Source of the DNA: Metopolophium dirhodum
Taxonomy: Eukaryota; Arthropoda; Insecta; Hemiptera; Aphididae
Direction: 5' to 3'
DNA length: 64,000 nucleotides
NCBI RefSeq assembly: GCF_019925205.1
Contig: NC_083560.1
Span: 31,728,270 to 31,792,269, forward strand
Shown: piece after piece, positions 39,217-51,552 of the stretch
How positions within the stretch are numbered: the stretch's first letter is position 1
Layout: each line of letters starts with the position of its first letter
The notes under the pieces: generated by a model
The model's input: the letters and a program-made list of their open reading frames with translations, nothing else
The model's database searches: none
Told to the model about the DNA's origin: nothing
Made by a program: the position numbers and the translations under genes

Positions 39217-42200
39217 AAGTACTTTCCCATTATTTTTTAAGTAGGAATTTCGTTGTCTATATAATAAGTTAATTTCTAAAAAATGTAACAATCAAAATCT
39301 ATATTAAAGCATTTAACATTTGTTCACTCTAATCAGAATAAGTCGCTGTTTAGATGGGTTTTTCGCGGCAGTTTAGCTACTATTTTGGGTATTTGAATTG
39401 GAACGTTTGATTGAATATACGATGTCATTTAGACTATGTATTATGTAAGTATGACTTTCTTATGTCCTAGAAAACATTCCGTTTTGAAAAAATGAAAATA
39501 TTCATAGGGATTATAATGTTATAGTAATATTTTTATATGGAAATATGTTTCTGGGGTAAGGAGTAGGTAATTAAGGATACATTTTAGACAATACTCATAA
39601 AAAATAACAACTATTTGTAATGACTTTTTTAAATTGAATAATTAGGGACATGCAAAAGTACTTTCCCATTATTTTTTAAGTAGGAATTTCGTTGTCTATA
39701 AAATAAGTTAATTTCTAAAAAATGTAACAATCAAAATCTATATTAAAGCATTTAACATTTGTTCACTCTAATCAAAATAAGTCGCTGATCTGTTTAGATG
39801 GGTTTTTCGCGGCAGTTTAACTACTATTTTGGGTATTTGAATTGGAACGTTTGACTGAATATACAATGTCATTTAGACTATGTATTATGTAAGTATGACT
39901 TTTTTATGTCCTAGAAAACATTCCGTTTTGAAAAAATGAAAATATTCATAGGGATTATAATGTTATAGTAATATTTTAATATGGAAAAATGTTTCTGGGG
40001 TAAGGAGTAGGTAATTAAGGATACATTTTAGACAATACTCATAAAAAATCACAACTATTTGTAAAGACTTTTTTAAATTGAGTAATAAGGGACATGCAAA
40101 AGTACTGTCCCGTTAACTTTTAGGTAGGAATGAGGTGTCTATATGCTAAAGTAATTTCTAGAAAATGTGACAATCAAAATGAATATTAAAGCATTTAACA
40201 TTTGATCACTCTAATCAGAATAAGTCGCTGTTTAGATGGGTTTTTCGCGGCAGTTTAACTACTATTTTGGGTATTTGAAGTGGAACGTTTGATTGGTTAT
40301 ACGATGAAATTTACACAATGTATTATGTAAGTATGACTTTTTATGTCCTAGAAAACATTCCGTTTTGATACAATAATTATATTATTAGTGATTATAATGT
40401 TATAGAAATATTTTAATATGGAAATATGTTTCTGGGGTAGGGAGTAAGTAATTAAGGGTAAATTTTAGACAATACTCATAAAAAATCACAACTATTTGTA
40501 AATTATTTTTTAAGTTGAATAATTTGGGACATGCAAAAGTACTTTCCCATTATTTTTTAAGTAGGAATTTCGTTGTCTATAAAATAAGTTAATTTCTAAA
40601 AAATGTAACAATCAAAATCTATATTAAAGCATTTAACATTTGTTCACTCTAATCAGAATAAGTCGCTGATCTGTTTAGATGGGTTTTTCGCGGCAGTTTA
40701 ACTACTATTTTGGGTATTTGAATTGGAACGTTTGACTGAATATACAATGTCATTTAGACTATGTATTATGTAAGTATGACTTTTTTATGTCCTAGAAAAC
40801 ATTCCGTTTTGAAAAAATGAAAATATTCATAGGGATTATAATGTTATAGTAATATTTTAATATGGAAAAATGTTTCTGGGGTAAGGAGTAGGTAATTAAG
40901 GATACATTTTAGACAATACTCATAAAAAATCACAACTATTTGTAAAGACTTTTTTAAATTGAGTAATAAGGGACATGCAAAAGTACTGTCCCGTTAACTT
41001 TTAGGTAGGAATGAGGTGTCTATATGCTAAAGTAATTTCTAGAAAATGTGACAATCAAAATGAATATTAAAGCATTTAACATTTGATCACTCTAATCAGA
41101 ATAAGTCGCTGTTTAGATGGGTTTTTCGCGGCAGTTTAACTACTATTTTGGGTATTTGAAGTGGAACGTTTGATTGGTTATACGATGAAATTTACACAAT
41201 GTATTATGTAAGTATGACTTTTTATGTCCTAGAAAACATTCCGTTTTGATACAATAATTATATTATTAGTGATTATAATGTTATAGAAATATTTTAATAT
41301 GGAAATATGTTTCTGGGGTAGGGAGTAAGTAATTAAGGGTAAATTTTAGACAATACTCATAAAAAATCACAACTATTTGTAAATTATTTTTTAAGTTGAA
41401 TAATTTGGGACATGCAAAAGTACTTTCCCATTATTTTTTAAGTAGGAATTTCGTTGTCTATATAATAAGTTAATTTCTAAAAAATGTAACAATCAAAATC
41501 TATATTAAAGCATTTAACATTTGTTCACTCTAATCAGAATAAGTCGCTGTTTAGATGGGTTTTTCGCGGCAGTTTAGCTACTATTTTGGGTATTTGAATT
41601 GGAACGTTTGATTGAATATACGATGTCATTTAGACTATGTATTATGTAAGTATGACTTTCTTATGTCCTAGAAAACATTCCGTTTTGAAAAAATGAAAAT
41701 ATTCATAGGGATTATAATGTTATAGTAATATTTTTATATGGAAATATGTTTCTGGGGTAAGGAGTAGGTAATTAAGGATACATTTTAGACAATACTCATA
41801 AAAAATAACAACTATTTGTAATGACTTTTTTAAATTGAATAATTAGGGACATGCAAAAGTACTTTCCCATTATTTTTTAAGTAGGAATTTCGTTGTCTAT
41901 AAAATAAGTTAATTTCTAAAAAATGTAACAATCAAAATCTATATTAAAGCATTTAACATTTGTTCACTCTAATCAAAATAAGTCGCTGATCTGTTTAGAT
42001 GGGTTTTTCGCGGCAGTTTAACTACTATTTTGGGTATTTGAATTGGAACGTTTGACTGAATATACAATGTCATTTAGACTATGTATTATGTAAGTATGAC
42101 TTTTTTATGTCCTAGAAAACATTCCGTTTTGAAAAAATGAAAATATTCATAGGGATTATAATGTTATAGTAATATTTTAATATGGAAAAATGTTTCTGGG

Positions 42201-42300
42201 GTAAGGAGTAGGTAATTAAGGATACATTTTAGACAATACTCATAAAAAATCACAACTATTTGTAAAGACTTTTTTAAATTGAGTAATAAGGGACATGCAA
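39217..42300 (+). repeat. Central units A-B-C-B-C and A-B, second copy
   Basis: Monomers start at 39217 (A), 39656 (B, aatcaaaataag at 39775), 40100 (C), 40537 (B), 40981 (C), 41418 (A) and 41857 (B, variant at 41976). Order, lengths and both private variants reproduce 27780-30863 at offset 11437. Confidence 0.87.
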
Positions 42301-44504
42301 AAGTACTGTCCCGTTAACTTTTAGGTAGGAATGAGGTGTCTATATGCTATAGTAAGTTCTAAAAGATGTAACCTTCAAAATCTATATTGAAGCATTTAAC
42401 ATTTGTCCACTCTAATCAGAATAAGTTGTTGGTCCGTATAGATGGGTCTTTTGCAGCGGTTAAACTACTATTTTGTGTATTTGAATTGGAACGTTTGATT
42501 GGTTATACGATGACATTTACACAATGTATTATGTAAGTATGACTTTCTTATGTCCTAGAAAACATTCCGTTTTGAAAAAATGAAAATATTCATAGGGATT
42601 ATAATGTTATAGTAATATTTTAATATGGAAATATATTTCTGGGGTAGTGAGTAGGTAATTAAGGGTAAATTTTAGACAATACTCATAAAAAATCACAACT
42701 ATTTGTAAATTATTTTTTAAGTTGAATAATTTGGGACATGCAAAAGTACTTTCCCATTATTTTTTAAGTAGGAATTTCGTTGTCTATATAATAAGTTAAT
42801 TTCTAAAAAATGTAACAATCAAAATCTATATTAAAGCATTAAACATTTGTTCACTCTAATCAGAATAAGTCGCTGTTTAGATGGGTTTTTCGCGGCAGTT
42901 TAACTACTATTTTGGGTATTTGAATTGGAACGTTTGATTGGTTATACGATGAAATTTACACAATGTATTATGTAAGTATGACTTTTTATGTCCTAGAAAA
43001 CATTCCGTTTTGATACAATTATTATATTATTAGTGATTATAATGTTATAGAAATATTTTAATATGGAAATATGTTTCTGGGGTAGGGAGTAAGTAATTAA
43101 GGATACATTTTAGACAATACTCATAAAAAATCACGACTATTTGTAATGACTTTTTTAAATTGAATAATAAGGGACATGCAAAAGTACTGTCCCGTTAACT
43201 TTTAAGTAGGAATTTCGTTGTCTATATAATAAGTTAATTTCTAAAAAATGTAACAATCAAAATCTATATTAAAGCATTTAACATTTGTTCACTCTAGTCA
43301 GAATAAGTCGGTGATCAGTTTAGATGGGTTTTTCGCGGCAGTTTAACTACTATTTTGGGTATTTGAATTGGAACGTTTGATTGAATATACGATGTCATTT
43401 AGACTATGTATTATGTTAGTACGACTTTTTATGTCCTAGAAAACATTCCTTTTTGATACAATTATTATATGATTAGTGATTATAATGTTATAGTAATATT
43501 TCAATATGGAAATATGTTTCTGGGGTAGGGAGTATGTAATTAAGGATACATTTTAGACAAAACTCATAAAAAATAACAACTATTTTTAATGACTTTTTTG
43601 AATTGAATAAATAGGGACATGCAAAAGTACTGTCCCGTTAACTTTTAGGTAGGAATGAGGTGTCTATATGCTAAAGTAATTTCTAGAAAATGTGACAATC
43701 AAAATGAATATTGAAGCATTTAACATTTGTTCACTTTAATCAGAATAAGTCGCTGATCTGTTTAGATGGGTTTTTCGCGGCAGTTTAACTACTATTTTGA
43801 GTATTGGAGTTGGAACGTTTGACTGAATATACGATGTCATATAGACTATGTATTATGTAAGTATGACTTATTTATGTCCTAGAAAACATTCCGTTTTGAA
43901 AAAATGAAAATATTCATAGGGATTATAATGTTATAGTAATATTTTAATATGGAAATATGTTTCTGGGGTAAGGAGTAGGTAATTAAGGATACATTTTAGA
44001 CAATACTCATAAAAAATAACAACTATTTGTAATGACTTTTTTAAATTGAGTAATTATGGACATGCAAAAGTACTTTCCCATTATTTTTTAGGTAGGAATA
44101 AGCTGTCTATATGCTAAAGTAAGTTCTAAAAAATGTAACAATCAAAATCTAAATTGAAGCATTTAACATTTGTTCACTCTAATCAGAATAAGTCGCTGTT
44201 TAAATGGGTTTTTCGCGGCAGTTTAACTACTATTTTGGGTATTTGAATTGGAACGTTTGATTGGTTATACGATGACATTTACACAATGTATTATGTAAGT
44301 ACGACTTTTTATGTCCTAGAAAACATTCCTTTTTGATACAATTATTATATGATTAGTGATTATAATGTTATAGAAATATTTTAATATGGAAATATGTTTC
44401 TGGGGTAGGGAGTAAGTAATTAAGGGTAAATTTTAGACAATACTCATAAAAAATCACAACTATTTGTAAATTATTTTTTAAGTTGAATAATTTGGGACAT
44501 GCAA
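42301..44504 (+). repeat. G-H-I-J-K/E island, copy 2
   Basis: Monomers start at 42301 (G), 42744 (H), 43182 (I), 43625 (J) and 44068 (437 bp). G differs from its partner at 30864 by aaaagatgtaacc and ttttgtgtatt. The last monomer starts like 32631 (K head) but its second half is E (gtacgac, cattccttttt, tatgattag) with a C-like gagtaagtaatt end, whereas the partner continues as D. The duplication therefore ends near 44.29 kb, inside this monomer. Confidence 0.85.
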
Positions 44505-44947
44505 AAGTACTTTCCCATTATTTTTTAAGTAGGAATTTCGTTGTCTATATAATAAGTTAATTTCTAAAAAATGTAACAAACAAAATCTATATTAAAGCAT
44601 TTAACATTTGTTCACTCTAATCAGAATAAGTCGCCGATCTGTTTAGATGGGTTTTTCGCGGCAGTTTAACTACTATTTTGGGTATTTGAATTGGAACGTT
44701 TGATTGGTTATACGATGACATTTACACAATGTATTATGTAAGTACGACTTTTTATGTCCTAGAAAACATTCCTTTTTGATACAATTATTATATGATTAGT
44801 GATTATAATGTTATAGAAATATTTTAATATGGAAATATGTTTCTGGGGTAGGGAGTAGGTAATTAAGGGTAAATTTTAGACAATACTCATAAAAAATCAC
44901 AACTATTTGTAAATTATTTTTGAAGTTGAATAATTTGGGACATGCAA
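44505..44947 (+). repeat. F'' monomer
   Basis: 443 bp. It has the F mark gtcgccgatctg but the E mark cattccttttt, and the private variant aacaaacaaaatc (usual aacaatcaaaatc). The same combination occurs in only one other monomer, 50223-50665, so the two are copies of one recombinant. Confidence 0.83.
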
Positions 44948-47143
44948 AAGTACTTTCCCATTATTTTTTAAGTAGGAATTTCGTTGTCTATATAATAAGT
45001 TAATTTCTAAAAAATGTAACAATCAAAATCTATATTAAAGCATTAAACATTTGTTCACTCTAATCAGAATAAGTCGCTGTTTAGATGGGTTTTTCGCGGC
45101 AGTTTAACTACTATTTTGGGTATTTGAATTGGAACGTTTGATTGGTTATACGATGAAATTTACACAATGTATTATGTAAGTATGACTTTTTATGTCCTAG
45201 AAAACATTCCGTTTTGATACAATTATTATATTATTAGTGATTATAATGTTATAGAAATATTTTAATATGGAAATATGTTTCTGGGGTAGGGAGTAAGTAA
45301 TTAAGGATACATTTTAGACAATACTCATAAAAAATCACGACTATTTGTAATGACTTTTTTAAATTGAATAATAAGGGACATGCAAAAGTACTGTCCCGTT
45401 AACTTTTAAGTAGGAATTTCGTTGTCTATATAATAAGTTAATTTCTAAAAAATGTAACAATCAAAATCTATATTAAAGCATTTAACATTTGTTCACTCTA
45501 GTCAGAATAAGTCGCTGTTTAGATGGGTTTTTCGCGGCAGTTTAACTACTATTTTGGGTATTTGAATTGGAACGTTTGATTGAATATACGATGTCATTTA
45601 GACTATGTATTATGTTAGTACGACTTTTTATGTCCTAGAAAACATTCCTTTTTGATACAATTATTATATGATTAGTGATTATAATGTTATAGTAATATTT
45701 CAATATGGAAATATGTTTCTGGGGTAGGGATTATGTAATTAAGGATACATTTTAGACAAAACTCATAAAAAATAACAACTATTTTTAATGACTTTTTTGA
45801 ATTGAATAAATAGGGACATGCAAAAGTACTGTCCCGTTAACTTTTAGGTAGGAATGAGGTGTCTATATGCTAAAGTAATTTCTAGAAAATGTGACAATCA
45901 AAATGAATATTGAAGCATTTAACATTTGTTCACTTTAATCAGAATAAGTCGCTGATCTGTTTAGATGGGTTTTTCGCGGCAGTTTAACTACTATTTTGAG
46001 TATTGGAGTTGGAACGTTTGACTGAATATACGATGTCATATAGACTATGTATTATGTAAGTATGACTTATTTATGTCCTAGAAAACATTCCGTTTTGAAA
46101 AAATGAAAATATTCATAGGGATTATAATGTTATAGTAATATTTTAATATGGAAATATGTTTCTGGGGTAAGGAGTAGGTAATTAAGGATACATTTTAGAC
46201 AATACTCATAAAAAATAACAACTATTTGTAATGACTTTTTTAAATTGAGTAATTATGGACATGCAAAAGTACTTTCCCATTATTTTTTAGGTAGGAATAA
46301 GCTGTCTATATGCTAAAGTAAGTTCTAAAAAATGTAACAATCAAAATCTAAATTGAAGCATTTAACATTTGTTCACTCTAATCAGAATAAGTCGCTGTTT
46401 AAATGGGTTTTTCGCGGCAGTTTAACTACTATTTTGGGTATATGAATTGGAACGTTTGATTGAATATACGATGTCATTTAGACTATGTATTATGTTAGTA
46501 TGACTTTCTTATGTCCTAGAAAACATTCCGTTTTGAAAAAATGAAAATATTCATAGGGATTATAATGTTATAGTAATATTTTAATATGGAAATATGTTTC
46601 TGGGGTAAGGAGTAGATAATTAAGGATACATTTTAGACAAAACTCATAAAAAATAACAACTATTTGTAATGACTTTTTTAAATTGAATAAATAGGGACAT
46701 GCAAAAGTACAGTCCCGTTAACTTTTAGGTAGGAATGAGCTGTCTATATGCTAAAGTAAGTTCTAAAAAATGTAACAATCAAAATCTATATTAAAGCATT
46801 TAACATTTGTTCACTCTAATCAGAATAAGTCACTGTTTAGATGGGTTTTTCGCGGCAGTTTAACTACTATTTTGGGTATTTGAATTGGAACGTTTGATTG
46901 GTTATACGATGACATTTACACAATGTATTATGTAAGTATGACTTTCTTATGTCCTAGAAAACATTCCGTTTTGAAAAAATGAAGATATTATTAGAGATTA
47001 TAATGTTATAGTAATATTTTAAGATGAAAATATTATTTCCGGGGTAGGGAGTAGGTAATTAAGGATACATTTTAGACAATACACATAAAAAATCACAACT
47101 ATTTGTAATCACTTTTTTAAATTGAATAATTAGGGACATGCAA
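44948..47143 (+). repeat. H-I-J-K-L block inside the central zone
   Basis: Monomers start at 44948 (H), 45386 (I, 438 bp), 45824 (J), 46267 (K) and 46705 (L). K has gtttaaatggg, gggtatatgaatt, tatgttagtatgac and gagtagataatt. L has head acagtcccgttaac, gtcactg, gaagatatt, taagatgaaaatatt and gtaatcac. The I copy lacks its usual gtcggtgatcag and instead reads gtcgctgttt at 45511; it also has gggattatgtaa. This order recurs at 55079-57280 in the right zone. Confidence 0.83.
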
Positions 47144-50100
47144 AAGTACTTTCCCATTATTTTTTAAGTAGGAATTTCGTTGTCTATATAATAAGTTAAT
47201 TTCTAAAAAATGTAACAATCAAAATCTATATTGAAGCATTTAACATTTGTTCACTCTAATCAGAATAAGTCGCTGTTTAGATGAGGTTTTTCGCAGCAGT
47301 TTAACTACTATTTTGGGTATTTGAATTGGAACGTTTGATTGGTTATACGATGACATTTACACAATGTATTATGTAAGTATGACTTTCTTATGTCCTAGAA
47401 AACATTCCGTTTTGAAAAAATGAAAATATTCATAGGGATTATAATGTTATAGTAATATTTTTATATGGAAATATGTTTCTGGGGTAAGGAGTAGGTAATT
47501 AAGGATACATTTTAGACAATACTCATAAAAAATAACAACTATTTGTAATGACTTTTTTAAATTGAATAATTAGGGACATGCAAAAGTACTTTCCCATTAT
47601 TTTTTAAGTAGGAATTTCGTTGTCTATAAAATAAGTTAATTTCTAAAAAATGTAACAATCAAAATCTATATTAAAGCATTTAACATTTGTTCACTCTAAT
47701 CAGAATAAGTCGCTGATCTGTTTAGATGGGTTTTTCGCGGCAGTTTAACTACTATTTTGGGTATTTGAATTGGAACGTTTGACTGAATATACAATGTCAT
47801 TTAGACTATGTATTATGTAAGTATGACTTTTTTATGTCCTAGAAAACATTCCGTTTTGAAAAAATGAAAATATTCATAGGGATTATAATGTTATAGTAAT
47901 ATTTTAATATGGAAAAATGTTTCTGGGGTAAGGAGTAGGTAATTAAGGATACATTTTAGACAATACTCATAAAAAATCACAACTATTTGTAAAGACTTTT
48001 TTAAATTGAGTAATAAGGGACATGCAAAAGTACTGTCCCGTTAACTTTTAGGTAGGAATGAGGTGTCTATATGCTAAAGTAATTTCTAGAAAATGTGACA
48101 ATCAAAATGAATATTAAAGCATTTAACATTTGATCACTCTAATCAGAATAAGTCGCTGTTTAGATGGGTTTTTCGCGGCAGTTTAACTACTATTTTGGGT
48201 ATTTGAAGTGGAACGTTTGATTGGTTATACGATGAAATTTACACAATGTATTATGTAAGTATGACTTTTTATGTCCTAGAAAACATTCCGTTTTGATACA
48301 ATAATTATATTATTAGTGATTATAATGTTATAGAAATATTTTAATATGGAAATATGTTTCTGGGGTAGGGAGTAAGTAATTAAGGGTAAATTTTAGACAA
48401 TACTCATAAAAAATCACAACTATTTGTAAATTATTTTTTAAGTTGAATAATTTGGGACATGCAAAAGTACTTTCCCATTATTTTTTAAGTAGGAATTTCG
48501 TTGTCTATATAATAAGTTAATTTCTAAAAAATGTAACAATCAAAATCTATATTAAAGCATTTAACATTTGTTCACTCTAATCAGAATAAGTCGCTGTTTA
48601 GATGGGTTTTTCGCGGCAGTTTAACTACTATTTTGGGTATTTGAATTGGAACGTTTGATTGGTTATACGATGACATTTACACAATGTATTATGTAAGTAT
48701 GACTTTTTATGTCCTAGAAAACATTCCGTTTTGATACAATTATTATATTATTAGTGATTATAATGTTATAGAAATATTTTAATATGGAAATATGTTTCTG
48801 GGGTAGGGAGTAAGTAATTAAGGGTACATTTTAGACAATACTCATAAAAAATCACAACTATTTGTAAATTATTTTTTAAGTTGAATAATTTGGGACATGC
48901 AAAAGTACTTTCCCATTATTTTTTAAGTAGGAATTTCGTTGTCTATATAATAAGTTAATTTCTAAAAAATGTAACAATCAAAATCTATATTAAAGCATTT
49001 AACATTTGTTCACTCTAATCAGAATAAGTCGCTGTTTAGATGGGTTTTTCGCGGCAGTTTAGCTACTATTTTGGGTATTTGAATTGGAACGTTTGATTGA
49101 ATATACGATGTCATTTAGACTATGTATTATGTAAGTATGACTTTCTTATGTCCTAGAAAACATTCCGTTTTGAAAAAATGAAAATATTCATAGGGATTAT
49201 AATGTTATAGTAATATTTTTATATGGAAATATGTTTCTGGGGTAAGGAGTAGGTAATTAAGGATACATTTTAGACAATACTCATAAAAAATAACAACTAT
49301 TTGTAATGACTTTTTTAAATTGAATAATTAGGGACATGCAAAAGTACTTTCCCATTATTTTTTAAGTAGGAATTTCGTTGTCTATAAAATAAGTTAATTT
49401 CTAAAAAATGTAACAATCAAAATCTATATTAAAGCATTTAACATTTGTTCACTCTAATCAGAATAAGTCGCTGATCTGTTTAGATGGGTTTTTCGCGGCA
49501 GTTTAACTACTATTTTGGGTATTTGAATTGGAACGTTTGACTGAATATACAATGTCATTTAGACTATGTATTATGTAAGTATGACTTTTTTATGTCCTAG
49601 AAAACATTCCGTTTTGAAAAAATGAAAATATTCATAGGGATTATAATGTTATAGTAATATTTTAATATGGAAAAATGTTTCTGGGGTAAGGAGTAGGTAA
49701 TTAAGGATACATTTTAGACAATACTCATAAAAAATCACAACTATTTGTAAAGACTTTTTTAAATTGAGTAATAAGGGACATGCAAAAGTACTGTCCCGTT
49801 AACTTTTAGGTAGGAATGAGGTGTCTATATGCTAAAGTAATTTCTAGAAAATGTGACAATCAAAATGAATATTAAAGCATTTAACATTTGATCACTCTAA
49901 TCAGAATAAGTCGCTGTTTAGATGGGTTTTTCGCGGCAGTTTAACTACTATTTTGGGTATTTGAAGTGGAACGTTTGATTGGTTATACGATGAAATTTAC
50001 ACAATGTATTATGTAAGTATGACTTTTTATGTCCTAGAAAACATTCCGTTTTGATACAATAATTATATTATTAGTGATTATAATGTTATAGAAATATTTT

Positions 50101-50222
50101 AATATGGAAATATGTTTCTGGGGTAGGGAGTAAGTAATTAAGGGTAAATTTTAGACAATACTCATAAAAAATCACAACTATTTGTAAATTATTTTTTAAG
50201 TTGAATAATTTGGGACATGCAA
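47144..50222 (+). repeat. M/A, then B-C-D' and A-B-C
   Basis: Monomers start at 47144 (M, 440 bp), 47584 (B), 48028 (C), 48465 (D'), 48903 (A), 49342 (B) and 49786 (C). M has tattgaagc and gatgaggtttttcgcagcag at its head and an A tail (aatatttttatatgg). B-C-D'-A-B-C resembles 26461-29099 but lacks the private variants of the two duplicons. Confidence 0.83.
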
Positions 50223-51109
50223 AAGTACTTTCCCATTATTTTTTAAGTAGGAATTTCGTTGTCTATATAATAAGTTAATTTCTAAAAAATGTAACAAACA
50301 AAATCTATATTAAAGCATTTAACATTTGTTCACTCTAATCAGAATAAGTCGCCGATCTGTTTAGATGGGTTTTTCGCGGCAGTTTAACTACTATTTTGGG
50401 TATTTGAATTGGAACGTTTGATTGGTTATACGATGACATTTACACAATGCATTATGTAAGTACGACTTTTTATGTCCTAGAAAACATTCCTTTTTGATAC
50501 AATTATTATATGATTAGTGATTATAATGTTATAGAAATATTTTAATATGGAAATATGTTTCTGGGGTAGGGAGTAGGTAATTAAGGGTAAATTTTAGACA
50601 ATACTCATAAAAAATCACAACTATTTGTAAATTATTTTTGAAGTTGAATAATTTGGGACATGCAAAAGTACTTTCCCATTATTTTTTAAGTAGGAATTTC
50701 GTTGTCTATATAATAAGTTAATTTCTAAAAAATGTAACAATCAAAATCTATATTAAAGCATTTAACATTTGTTCACTCTAATCAGAATAAGTCGCTGATC
50801 TGTTTAGATGGGTTTTTCGCGGCAGTTTAACTACTATTTTGGGTATTTGAATTGGAACGTTTGACTGAATATACAATGTCATTTAGACTATGTATTATGT
50901 AAGTATGACTTTTTTATGTCCTAGAAAACATTCCGTTTTGAAAAAATGAAAATATTCATAGGGATTATAATGTTATAGTAATATTTTAATATGGAAAAAT
51001 GTTTCTGGGGTAAGGAGTAGGTAATTAAGGATACATTTTAGACAATACTCATAAAAAATCACAACTATTTGTAAAGACTTTTTTAAATTGAGTAATAAGG
51101 GACATGCAA
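50223..51109 (+). repeat. F'' then B, end of the central zone
   Basis: F'' at 50223 (aacaaacaaaatc, plus private acaatgcatt) and B at 50666. This B has the tatataataag head rather than B's usual tataaaataag, consistent with a head taken from E/F and a B body. It leads directly into G at 51110. Confidence 0.82.
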
Positions 51110-51552
51110 AAGTACTGTCCCGTTAACTTTTAGGTAGGAATGAGGTGTCTATATGCTATAGTAAGTTCTAAAAAATGTAACCTTCAAAATCTATATTGAA
51201 GCATTTAACATTTGTCCACTCTAATCAGAATAAGTTGTTGGTCCGTATAGATGGGTCTTTTGCAGCGGTTAAACTACTATTTTGGGTATTTGAATTGGAA
51301 CGTTTGATTGGTTATACGATGACATTTACACAATGTATTATGTAAGTATGACTTTCTTATGTCCTAGAAAACATTCCGTTTTGAAAAAATGAAAATATTC
51401 ATAGGGATTATAATGTTATAGTAATATTTTAATATGGAAATATATTTCTGGGGTAGTGAGTAGGTAATTAAGGGTAAATTTTAGACAATACTCATAAAAA
51501 ATCACAACTATTTGTAAATTATTTTTTAAGTTGAATAATTTGGGACATGCAA
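51110..51552 (+). repeat. G monomer opening the right zone
   Basis: 443 bp, with gctatagtaag, aaccttcaa, gttgttggtccgtatag and cttttgcagcgg. It is the third G copy (others at 30864 and 42301). In all three places G follows B and precedes H, so B-G-H is a fixed junction. Its gttgttggtc block otherwise occurs only in left-zone Q monomers. Confidence 0.85.

Larger units (their letters stand above)
33940..44290 (+). repeat. Segmental duplication, right copy (~10.4 kb)
   Basis: Second copy of 22500-32860. Shared private variants lie at 35835, 37888, 38801, 39775 and 41976. Differences I noticed are the 5-bp loss near 37146 and the two changes in G after 42301 (aaaagatg, ttttgtgtatt). So few differences over 10 kb imply a recent event. 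Confidence 0.9.
12300..51109 (+). repeat. Central zone: A-F higher-order repeat, canonical hexamer 2639 bp
   Basis: A (439 bp): gtttagctac, gattgaatatacgatgtc, gactttctta, aatatttttatatgg. B (444 bp): tctataaaataag, the 5-bp gatct element, tatacaatgtc, gaaaaatgtttc. C (437 bp): head tgtcccgttaac, tttgatcactc, gaagtggaacg, gatgaaattt, gagtaagtaatt. D (438 bp): gatgacattt, gtatgacttttt, gaaacatgtttc, taaattcttt. E (438 bp): gtttagctac, gtacgac, cattccttttt, tatgattag. F (443 bp): gtcgccgatctg, gtacgac, cattcgttttt. The full order A-B-C-D-E-F appears at 23383-26021 and 34825-37458. Other copies are shortened, extended by dimers, or interrupted by blocks of G-H-I-J-K. D' is D with the C-like tail (gaaatatg, gagtaagtaatt). 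Confidence 0.88.
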
